From: Labilithrix luteola
GTDB lineage: Bacteria; Myxococcota_A; Polyangia; Polyangiales; Polyangiaceae
Direction of reading: 5' to 3'
DNA: 13,258 nucleotides
Assembly: GCA_026225435.1 (NCBI GenBank)
Contig: JAMFST010000877.1
Coordinates: 1-13,258 of the forward strand
A model generated the notes under the pieces. The model was given only the letters and a program-made list of their open reading frames with translations. It searched no databases and had not been told where the DNA came from. A program made the position numbers and the translations under genes. Below are positions 1 through 5,309 of this stretch, in pieces; the stretch's first letter is position 1, and each line of letters opens with the position of its first letter.

Positions 1-104
1 AAGGCGGCGAGCCGAGCAGCGGCGCGGCTGGAGCTGACGGCGAGGGCGGCACGCCCGACACCAACGGCGTCAACGGAGACGGCGACGGCGGGCTGCTGAA
101 CTGA
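1..104 (+). CDS. C-terminal end of an unidentified protein (5' partial)
   Basis: The reading frame beginning at base 3 is open from the left edge to a TGA at 102-104. It encodes about 33 residues rich in Gly, Asp, Ala and Asn, ending GDGDGGLLN. The other two forward frames give Arg/Ala-rich or stop-interrupted peptides, so this frame is the most protein-like. A flexible acidic, glycine-rich tail like this is common at the ends of myxobacterial proteins, but nothing shows what the main domain does. The start and body lie outside the window. The stop lies 19 bp before nth on the same strand, so the two could share a transcript. Confidence 0.5.
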   Translation, partial: GGEPSSGAAGADGEGGTPDTNGVNGDGDGGLLN

Positions 105-123
105 GCGCTCGACCCGGGATCCG

Positions 124-930
124 ATGCCGAAGAAGCTGCTGAAGGCGGACGAGGTGCAGGCGGTTTACCACCGCCTGCGCGCGCTCCATCCGGACGCGCA
201 CTGCGAGCTCGATCACAAGAACGCGTTCGAGCTGCTGTGCGCGACGGTGATGAGCGCGCAGACCACCGACGTCGCGGTGAACAAGGTGACGCCGGCGCTC
301 TTCGCGGCGTACCCGGACGCGCGCGCGCTCGCCAAGGCGAGCCCGCTCGATCTCGAGGGGCTGATCAACCGCATCGGGATGTACCGGCAGAAGTCGAAGA
401 ACCTCGTGGCGCTCGCCGGGATGCTGGTGGAGCACCACGGGGGCGAGGTGCCGCGGACGCTGCCCGAGCTGGTGAAGCTGCCCGGCGTGGGGCGCAAGAC
501 GGCCAACGTGGTGCTCGGGGTCATGTGGGGCAAGCCCGAGGGCGTGGTGGTCGACACGCACGTGCAGCGGGTCTCCCAGCGGCTCGGGTGGACCCGGTTC
601 ACCGAGCCGGGGGACATCGAGCTCGATCTGGCCAAGAAGCTCCCCGAGAAGGAGTGGGACATGACGAGCCACACGCTCATCTTCCACGGGCGGCGGATCT
701 GCTTCGCCGAGAAGCCGAACTGCGCCGGCTGCGGGGTGAGCGAGCTGTGCCCGAACGCGTTCCACGCGGAGAAGGTCGGCCGCAAGCCGCCGCGACCGCC
801 GCGCGACGCGCCGGCGGTGAAGACCGGGGCGAAGGTTGCGAAGAAGGCCGGCGCCAAGAGGCCGGCGGCGAAGAAGCTCGTGGTCACGAAGCGACCGGCG
901 AAGACGGCAAAGACGGCAAAGACGAAGTAA
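124..930 (+). CDS. nth: Endonuclease III (DNA glycosylase/AP lyase)
   Basis: This is a base-excision-repair enzyme that removes oxidised pyrimidines and cleaves the abasic site. The 268-residue product has the helix-hairpin-helix LPGVGRKTANVVLG at about 119-132 with the Schiff-base lysine K125. The catalytic Asp is D144 in VVDTHVQRVSQRLGW. A 4Fe-4S loop follows with Cys193-x6-Cys200-x2-Cys203-x5-Cys209, the exact family spacing. E. coli Nth is 211 residues; the extra length here is a C-terminal tail (about 217-268) rich in Lys, Ala and Pro that ends in AKTAKTAKTK and resembles a histone-H1-like DNA-binding tail. The ATG at 124 is chosen because MPKKLLKADEV leads straight into the conserved domain. 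The gene ends 14 bp from the convergent queG stop, with no clear terminator hairpin between them. Confidence 0.97.
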   Translation: MPKKLLKADEVQAVYHRLRALHPDAHCELDHKNAFELLCATVMSAQTTDVAVNKVTPALFAAYPDARALAKASPLDLEGLINRIGMYRQKSKNLVALAGMLVEHHGGEVPRTLPELVKLPGVGRKTANVVLGVMWGKPEGVVVDTHVQRVSQRLGWTRFTEPGDIELDLAKKLPEKEWDMTSHTLIFHGRRICFAEKPNCAGCGVSELCPNAFHAEKVGRKPPRPPRDAPAVKTGAKVAKKAGAKRPAAKKLVVTKRPAKTAKTAKTK

Positions 931-944
931 GCGGCTCTCCGCGG

Positions 945-2066
945 CTAGCGCCGAGCGAGACGTGCGAGCGCCCAGCCGGCGGCGTCGCGGACCTCGGGGG
1001 ACGGATCCGTCTCGCGCGCGCGCTCCAGCGCCGGACGCGCCGACTCGTCGCGCCGGTTGCCGAGGACGACCGCCGCGTTGCGCGCCATGCCGGCGCGGGT
1101 GGCGCGGTGGAGCGGCGTCCCCTCCCCGACCGTGCCCCAGTCGGCGTCCACCACGCCGAGGAAGTCGACCAGATCCATCTGCTGCCAGCGCTCGTGCGGG
1201 GCGAAGACGCGGGTGGTCGCGGGATCGCGCGGGCGGGACGACGCGTTGAAGGGGCAGACCGTCTGACAGTCGTCGCAGCCGAAGGCGTGCTCGCCGATGC
1301 GCTCGCGCAGCTCGTCGGGGGACGAGCCGCGGTGCTCGATGGTCAGGTAGGCGATGCAGCGGCGCGCATCGAGGACGAAGGGGCGGACGAAGGCGTCGGT
1401 GGGGCACGCTTCGAGGCAGCGCACGCAGCTGCCGCAGCGGCCGGCGAGCGGCTCGTCGGGCTCGAGGCGCAGGCTGGTCACCACCTCGCCGAGGAGCACG
1501 AAGGACCCCTGCCCCGGCACGATGAGCAGCCCGTTCTTGCCGACGAAGCCGAGGCCGGCGCGGGCCGCCCAGGCGCGCTCGAGCACCGGTGCGTCGTCGC
1601 AGATCGGGCGGGCGGCGGCGGGCGCCTCCGCGGTGCCGAGCGTGCGGACGAACGCGGCCAGCTGGCGGAGCTTCTTGCGCAGGCCGTTGTGGTAGTCGCG
1701 ACCGCGGGCGTAACGGGCGATGGTGCGGGCGAGCGGCGGATCGGTCGCCTCCTCCGCCTCGGCGCGCGCGTAGCGGCGAGCGACGCAGACGACGCTGGTG
1801 GCGCCGCGGAGGATCCCTTCGCCGTCGAGCGAGGCGCGCACCTCGGCGTTGTCGGCGAGCCAGCTCATCTCGCCGTGGAAGCCCTCGGCGACGAACGCGC
1901 GGTAGTGCGCGACGTCGCGCTCGAGCGGCACGTCGGCGCGGGCGATGCCGACGGCGTCGAAGCCGAGCGCGCGGGCCTTGTCGCGGACGAGCGCGCCGGT
2001 CTGGGCGGGGTCTCGCGCGGTCTCGGTGGTCACGGCAGCCACGTCGGGTCGGACGATATCACGCAC
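945..2066 (-). CDS. queG: Epoxyqueuosine reductase QueG
   Basis: QueG is a cobalamin- and iron-sulfur-dependent enzyme that reduces epoxyqueuosine to queuosine at wobble position 34 of GUN tRNAs. The 373-residue product shows the family signatures RYARGRDYHNGLRKKLR (about 118-134) and CDDAPVLERAWA (about 156-167), the latter with the conserved active-site Asp. It has two 4Fe-4S Cys sets: C211-x2-C214-x2-C217-x3-C221 plus C237 (CIAYLTIEHRG), and C264-x2-C267-x3-C271 (FGCDDCQTVCPFN). A HEAT-like repeat (about 318-372) closes the protein, as expected for tRNA contact. The start is GTG at 2066, with GGAG only one base upstream; in-frame GTG codons 8 and 11 codons later are alternatives because the first ~22 residues are not conserved. 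It is divergent from the methyltransferase gene with a 26-bp gap and convergent with nth. Confidence 0.95.
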   Translation of the reverse strand: MRDIVRPDVAAVTTETARDPAQTGALVRDKARALGFDAVGIARADVPLERDVAHYRAFVAEGFHGEMSWLADNAEVRASLDGEGILRGATSVVCVARRYARAEAEEATDPPLARTIARYARGRDYHNGLRKKLRQLAAFVRTLGTAEAPAAARPICDDAPVLERAWAARAGLGFVGKNGLLIVPGQGSFVLLGEVVTSLRLEPDEPLAGRCGSCVRCLEACPTDAFVRPFVLDARRCIAYLTIEHRGSSPDELRERIGEHAFGCDDCQTVCPFNASSRPRDPATTRVFAPHERWQQMDLVDFLGVVDADWGTVGEGTPLHRATRAGMARNAAVVLGNRRDESARPALERARETDPSPEVRDAAGWALARLARR

Positions 2067-2092
2067 GCTCCGTGGTACCTTCTTGCGCCACG

Positions 2093-2776
2093 GTGTCTCT
2101 CGCGACCGAGGCCACGAGCGACACGCTGTTCGAAGGCGCCGTGAAGCTGGCGCAGCCCGCGCGCGGGAGCGGCTACCGGGTCAACGTCGACGCGCTCTTG
2201 CTCGGTCGCTTCGCCGCCGAGGGGGCGAGCGCGGGGCGGCGCGCCACGAGCGCCTGGGACCTCGGCGCCGGCGTCGGGGCGGTCGCGCTGTCCCTCCTGC
2301 ACGCGAGCGCTGCGGACTCCGTCGTCCTGGTGGAGCGCGACCCGGAAGCCGCATCGCTCGCCGTCGCCAACCTCGCCGCCAACGGCTGGGCGGCGCGCGG
2401 ACGGGTGCTCCACGCGGACGTCGCCACGCTGGAGGAGAGCGGGGTCGCCGATCTGGTGGTCTGCAACCCGCCGTACACCCCACCCGGCCGCGGACGAGCC
2501 GGCAGCGTCCCTGCCCGGCACGCCGCGCGCGCCGGCGAGCTCGGTCTCTTCGTCGCCGCCGCCCGCCGCGTGCTCGCGCGTCGCGGGCGCGTCTGCTTCG
2601 TCTACCCCGCCCCGGAGCTGGTCACGCTGCTCTCCACCTTCCGCGACCACGGCCTCGAGGCGAAGCGCCTCCGCTTCGTCCACGCTCGTCCGCACCTGGC
2701 GTCGCGCGTGGCCCTCGTCGAGGCGAAGGCGGCGAAGGCCGGAGGGCTCGTCGTCCTCCCTCCGTGGTTCGACTGA
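2093..2776 (+). CDS. TrmN6-like SAM-dependent N6-adenine methyltransferase
   Basis: This is a class I (Rossmann) methyltransferase of the HemK/TrmN6 type. From the chosen start (227 residues) it has QPARGSGYRVNVDALLLGRF (about 21-40), which matches the 'QP..GYR...DA.LL' entry of the tRNA1(Val) A37 methyltransferase family. It then has SAM-binding motif I DLGAGVG (56-62), acidic motif II VLVERD (78-83), and the catalytic motif NPPY (125-128), which flips out a planar amine target. The C-terminal half lacks any extra RNA-binding domain. The likely reaction is N6-methylation of adenine 37 in a tRNA, but a different RNA or protein target (as for PrmC) cannot be excluded. GTG at 2093 is preferred; an in-frame GTG at 2072 would add 7 residues. 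No Shine-Dalgarno is evident. Its stop is 3 bp from the stop of the convergent SPOUT gene. Confidence 0.8.
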   Translation: MSLATEATSDTLFEGAVKLAQPARGSGYRVNVDALLLGRFAAEGASAGRRATSAWDLGAGVGAVALSLLHASAADSVVLVERDPEAASLAVANLAANGWAARGRVLHADVATLEESGVADLVVCNPPYTPPGRGRAGSVPARHAARAGELGLFVAAARRVLARRGRVCFVYPAPELVTLLSTFRDHGLEAKRLRFVHARPHLASRVALVEAKAAKAGGLVVLPPWFD

Positions 2777-2779
2777 CGT

Positions 2780-3346
2780 TCAGACCTCGCCGAACAGGCG
2801 GTCCAGGGTGATGGCGCAGGCGGCGCGGACGCTGAGGTGGTTGTAGCCAGTATCGGCGGCGGCGCGGATCGGGGCGATGGTCGCGTCGGCGGCGTCGACG
2901 ACCTCTCGCGCGAGGCCCCATCCGGTGCCGAAGACGATGACCAGCGGGCGCGCGTCGTCCGCCGCGTTGGCGCGCGCGCGGGCCTCCGCGTAGCCGATCG
3001 AGCTTCCCAGGGTGCGGGCCGCGGTCACCCACATTTCCGGCTTCTCGCCGTTGCCGTGCGCGGTCATCGCCTCCTCGAGCGAGGGGACCGTCCGCACCCG
3101 CGAGAGCGCCTCGACCCGGTCGGGGATGCGCTTGCCGCTGGAGCCGTTGCGCCAGTGGTCGGTGATGCGGTCGACGAGCTGCCGCTGCGCCACGATGGGA
3201 TGCACCAGGTAATACGACTCCACGCCGTACGAGCGGCACGAGCGCGACAGGTCGTGCACGTCCAGGTTGGTGATGGCGGTGGTGACGTGACGCCCCTCCG
3301 CATCGAGCACCGGGTAATGCACCAGCGCGACGGCGATGCGCCTCAT
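2780..3346 (-). CDS. SPOUT-class RNA methyltransferase (TM1570-like)
   Basis: This 188-residue protein looks like the SAM-dependent RNA methyltransferase family typified by Thermotoga TM1570 (Pfam Methyltrn_RNA_4). It starts with a short strand (RRIAVALVHYPVLD) and has TTAITNLDVHDLSRSCRSYGV (about 22-42) as an alpha/beta start. The SPOUT knot signatures follow: a Gly loop FGTGWGL (139-145), then YNHLSVRAACAITLDRLF (about 168-185), the usual cofactor-binding knot end 'N.LSV..A.aI.L'. The RNA substrate of this family is not settled, so only the reaction class is claimed. It is the last gene of the rpsP operon, 10 bp after trmD, a position where this family often sits in other genomes. A five-codon reading frame bridges the trmD stop and this ATG. 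It ends 3 bp from the convergent TrmN6-like gene. Confidence 0.85.
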   Translation of the reverse strand: MRRIAVALVHYPVLDAEGRHVTTAITNLDVHDLSRSCRSYGVESYYLVHPIVAQRQLVDRITDHWRNGSSGKRIPDRVEALSRVRTVPSLEEAMTAHGNGEKPEMWVTAARTLGSSIGYAEARARANAADDARPLVIVFGTGWGLAREVVDAADATIAPIRAAADTGYNHLSVRAACAITLDRLFGEV

Positions 3347-3360
3347 GACGTCGCTCTCAT
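3343..3360 (-). other. Five-codon bridging mini-ORF between trmD and the SPOUT gene
   Basis: Read on the minus strand, an ATG overlaps the trmD stop as ATGA. It encodes MRATS and its own TGA overlaps the next ATG, again as ATGA. A ribosome finishing trmD could re-initiate here and be delivered onto the SPOUT start. Only the sequence arrangement is seen; translation is inferred, and chance is possible in a short junction. Confidence 0.25.
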
Positions 3361-4133
3361 GACTTGTTCGCTTTCCTCTCGGCCTTGGCCGCAGCCTTCG
3401 CCGCTGCCAGCGCGTCGGCTTCTGCCTGCGCGTGCACGCGGTATCGCTCGTACAGGTCCGGGCGCTTCGCCTTGGTGCGCGCCTCGGCCTCGGCGCGGCG
3501 GAACCTGGCGATCTCGGCGTGGTTGCCGCCGGCGAGCACCGCGGGGATCTTCTCGCCGCGGAACTCCAGCGGCCGGGTGTACTGCGGGTACTCGAGCAGG
3601 CCGCCGTGCGCCGGGCTGTGCGACTCCTCCTCGGTCGACGCCTCGTTGCCGAGCACGCCGGGGAGCAGGCGCACGGTCGCCTCGACGACGGCCATGGCCG
3701 CCACCTCGCCGCCGGTCATGACGAAGTCGCCGAGCGACAGCTCCTCGTCCACCTGACCGCGGATCCGCTCGTCGAACCCCTCGTAGCGCCCGCACACCAG
3801 CGCCAGCGCCGGCTTGGCCGCGAGAGCCAGGGCGCGCGCCTGATCGAAGGGCGCCCCTTGCGGCGTCAGCAGCACGCGGTGCGCGCGGAGCCCGTCGGGC
3901 GCGTCGCCGTCGAGCGACTCGAGACAGGCGACCATCACGTCCACCCGCATGACCATCCCGCTGCCGCCGCCGTAGGGCGTGTCGTCGACGCTGCGATGCG
4001 CGCCGAGACCGAACTCGCGCGGGCTGCGGCAACGGGCGGTGAGTGTCCCCGACTCGCGCGCCCGACCGACGAAGCTCGTCTTCCAGAAGGTGTCGAAGAG
4101 CTCGGGGAAGAGCGTGACGACGTCGACGCGCAC
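3357..4133 (-). CDS. trmD: tRNA (guanine-37-N1)-methyltransferase TrmD
   Basis: TrmD makes m1G37 next to the anticodon in tRNAs that read CNN codons, which prevents +1 frameshifting, using SAM bound in a trefoil knot. The 258-residue product carries the family motifs in order: MRVDVVTLFPELF at the N-terminus, DDTPYGGGSGMVMR (50-63), LLTPQG (88-93), CGRYEGFDERI (114-124), SLGDFVMTGGE (133-143), LPGVLGN (157-163) and LLEYPQYTRP (179-188). The catalytic acid position holds Glu181, where E. coli-type enzymes have Asp; many bacterial TrmD proteins have Glu here. The C-terminus is a Lys/Ala-rich tail (about 232-258). The start codon is GTG, one base after the rimM stop, so translation is probably coupled to rimM. 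Confidence 0.97.
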   Translation of the reverse strand: MRVDVVTLFPELFDTFWKTSFVGRARESGTLTARCRSPREFGLGAHRSVDDTPYGGGSGMVMRVDVMVACLESLDGDAPDGLRAHRVLLTPQGAPFDQARALALAAKPALALVCGRYEGFDERIRGQVDEELSLGDFVMTGGEVAAMAVVEATVRLLPGVLGNEASTEEESHSPAHGGLLEYPQYTRPLEFRGEKIPAVLAGGNHAEIARFRRAEAEARTKAKRPDLYERYRVHAQAEADALAAAKAAAKAERKANKS

Positions 4134-4134
4134 G

Positions 4135-4665
4135 TCAGCGCTCGAGATCGTCGAGCGACGAGAGCACCAGCTCGCCCGCCTCGAGATCCAGCTTCACCAC
4201 GTACGACTCGACCAGCGGCACTTCCCAGTCACGCCCGCCGTCGGCGGCACGGATGACCGCGACGTCCACCGTCGGGTAGGTCTTCACGTCGCGCACCGTG
4301 CCGAGCTCCCCCTGATGCGGGCCCCCCTGCACGGACACCTTCGCGCCGATGGCGTCGCAGGCGTAGAACTCCCCCTCGTCGAGGTCGGGGAAATCGCCGC
4401 GGCGAACGCAGACCAGCGCACCGCGCAGGCCGTCGGCCACGTCCCGGTCGGTGATCCCCTTGAACTTCACGAGGATCGCCTCGTTCGCGCGGCGCGCGGC
4501 GTCGATGGGACGGAGCTCCTCCTTGCCGTCACCGCTACGGAGGAGCACCTCGCGCTGCTCGAGCAGCACGTCACTGTCGGTGTTGAACAGCTTGAGCCGG
4601 ATCTCGCCCCTCACGCCATGCGGACGGGCAACTTCGGCCAGCGGTACCCAGCGTTCCTTTTCCAA
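4135..4665 (-). CDS. rimM: Ribosome maturation factor RimM
   Basis: RimM binds ribosomal protein S19 and assists maturation of the 30S head. The 176-residue product has the N-terminal RimM barrel with AEVARPHGVRGEIRLKLFNTD (about 10-30) and FKGITDRDVADGLRGALVCVRR (about 68-89). A linker leads to a C-terminal PRC barrel starting at LDEGEFYACDAIG (about 95-107) and ending in PLVESYVVKLDLEAG, all typical of the family and of normal length. The start is a TTG at 4665, directly before EKERWVPLAEVARPHG; no ATG or GTG fits better between it and the KH gene stop 19 bp upstream. It lies between the KH gene and trmD in the conserved order. Confidence 0.95.
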   Translation of the reverse strand: MEKERWVPLAEVARPHGVRGEIRLKLFNTDSDVLLEQREVLLRSGDGKEELRPIDAARRANEAILVKFKGITDRDVADGLRGALVCVRRGDFPDLDEGEFYACDAIGAKVSVQGGPHQGELGTVRDVKTYPTVDVAVIRAADGGRDWEVPLVESYVVKLDLEAGELVLSSLDDLER

Positions 4666-4684
4666 CTCTTGTCGGGCCGCTACG

Positions 4685-4921
4685 TCAGTCGACGATGTCG
4701 AGATGGGCGCGTTTCCCCATCTTGGTCGACATCGCGGTGAGGAGCGTGCGCATCGACTGCGCGGTACGCCCCTCTTTGCCGATGACCTTGCCGATGTCTT
4801 CCTTGGCGACCCGCAGCTCGACGAGCACGTTGTTCTCGCCCGGGATCTCCTGCACGGACACCTGGTCCGGGTGATCGACCAGCGCGATCGCGATCCCGTG
4901 AATCAAGTCCTTGAGCGCCAT
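4685..4921 (-). CDS. khpA: KH-domain RNA-binding protein (KhpA/YlqC type)
   Basis: This small (78-residue) protein is a single KH domain that binds RNA. It has the signature GxxG loop in IGKVIGKEGRTAQSMRTLLTAM (about 43-64), preceded by the first beta strand and helix and followed by a last strand (KRAHLDIVD). Proteins of this family (KhpA, YlqC) sit between rpsP and rimM in many Gram-positive bacteria and myxobacteria, and in Firmicutes KhpA partners with KhpB (EloR/Jag) in cell-wall regulation. Whether that role holds here is unknown. The ATG at 4921 is the only sensible start. It begins 14 bp after the rpsP stop and ends 19 bp before rimM, so it belongs to the same operon. Confidence 0.9.
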   Translation of the reverse strand: MALKDLIHGIAIALVDHPDQVSVQEIPGENNVLVELRVAKEDIGKVIGKEGRTAQSMRTLLTAMSTKMGKRAHLDIVD

Positions 4922-4935
4922 GGTCGCTTGCTCGC

Positions 4936-5214
4936 TCAGGCCTTGGCTTCGGTGCCCGCGGCGGTGGCGGCGGTCTTACGCGCCTCGCGCGAGAGCAGCC
5001 GGGCCACGGTCTCGGACGGCGTTGCGCCGTTCTTGCGCCAGTAGTCGAGGCGCGCGTGGTCGATCGAGAACAGGCCCGGATCCTTGGCCGGATCGTAGGT
5101 GCCGATCAGCTCGAGGAAACGACCTTCGCGCGGGCTGCGGTGATCGGTGACGACGATGCGGTAAAAGGGCTTCTTCTTCGAGCCCTGGCGGGTGAGACGG
5201 ATGTGAACGGCCAT
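4936..5214 (-). CDS. rpsP: 30S ribosomal protein S16
   Basis: This is a structural protein of the small ribosomal subunit that contacts 16S rRNA. The 92-residue product starts MAVHIRLTRQGSKKKPFYRIVV, the invariant S16 N-terminus, which fixes the ATG at 5214. A longer reading of the frame would use a TTG 45 bases upstream and add unrelated residues. Conserved internal motifs are DHRSPREGRFLELIGTYDP (about 24-42) and ARLDYWRKNGATPSETVARLL (about 54-74). A short Ala/Lys-rich tail (about 79-92) follows. It is the first gene of the operon rpsP-khpA-rimM-trmD-SPOUT. No Shine-Dalgarno precedes the ATG, and a promoter-like pair of boxes ends only 10 bases before it, so the mRNA may have almost no leader. 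Confidence 0.97.
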   Translation of the reverse strand: MAVHIRLTRQGSKKKPFYRIVVTDHRSPREGRFLELIGTYDPAKDPGLFSIDHARLDYWRKNGATPSETVARLLSREARKTAATAAGTEAKA

Positions 5215-5224
5215 AGGGGCGGGC

Positions 5225-5253
5225 ACCGTACGTGCGACAGAAGCGCTGGTCAA
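5225..5253 (-). promoter_or_regulatory. Putative sigma-70-type promoter of the rpsP operon
   Basis: On the minus strand a TTGACC (-35, complement of 5248-5253) is followed after exactly 17 bases by TACGGT (-10, complement of 5225-5230). The -35 matches the consensus at 5 of 6 positions and the -10 is weak. It lies in the only gap upstream of the five-gene ribosomal operon. The predicted transcription start, about 7 bases on, is some 4 bases from the rpsP ATG. That fits the lack of a ribosome binding site. This is inferred from sequence only. Confidence 0.45.
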
Positions 5254-5309
5254 GCGCAAGAATCACCTGTTCAGCATGTGAACGTTCCGGAAGCGCTTAC
5301 CGAAGCGCT
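5240..5309. repeat. Three GAAGCGCT repeats upstream of rpsP
   Basis: The octamer GAAGCGCT occurs at 5240-5247, 5290-5297 and 5302-5309, all on the plus strand. The first copy falls in the spacer of the predicted rpsP promoter. The last two form part of a small hairpin. A GAACGTTC palindrome (5280-5287) and a GTTCA/TGAAC inverted repeat (5269-5283) lie between them. This could be an operator region, or chance in GC-rich DNA. Confidence 0.35.
5292..5309 (-). terminator. Possible hairpin at the end of the delta-60 lipoprotein gene
   Basis: A perfect 7-bp inverted repeat AGCGCTT/AAGCGCT with a 4-base loop (ACCG) begins at the last base of the lipoprotein stop codon. It lies on the boundary between that operon and the rpsP operon. 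There is no U-tract after it on the minus strand, so intrinsic termination would be weak. It may instead be an mRNA-end stabiliser or a protein binding site. Confidence 0.3.

Noticed and set aside
931..960. GC-rich stretch between nth and queG stops, considered as terminator
   Set aside because: Only imperfect 4-bp complementarity and no U-tract on either strand.
237..2144. 635-codon plus-strand open frame across nth and queG
   Set aside because: Arg/Gly/Ala-rich shadow of nth in another frame and antisense to queG; no domain, and it overlaps two certain genes completely.
2773..2783. CTGA-CGT-TCAG inverted repeat at the junction of two convergent genes, considered as bidirectional terminator
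   Set aside because: It simply reflects two facing TGA stop codons; a 4-bp stem is too short for termination.
3535..3605. TrmD Glu181 instead of Asp in the LLEYPQYTRP motif, considered as loss of the catalytic acid
   Set aside because: Glu at this position is common in bacterial TrmD and is still acidic; all other motifs are intact.
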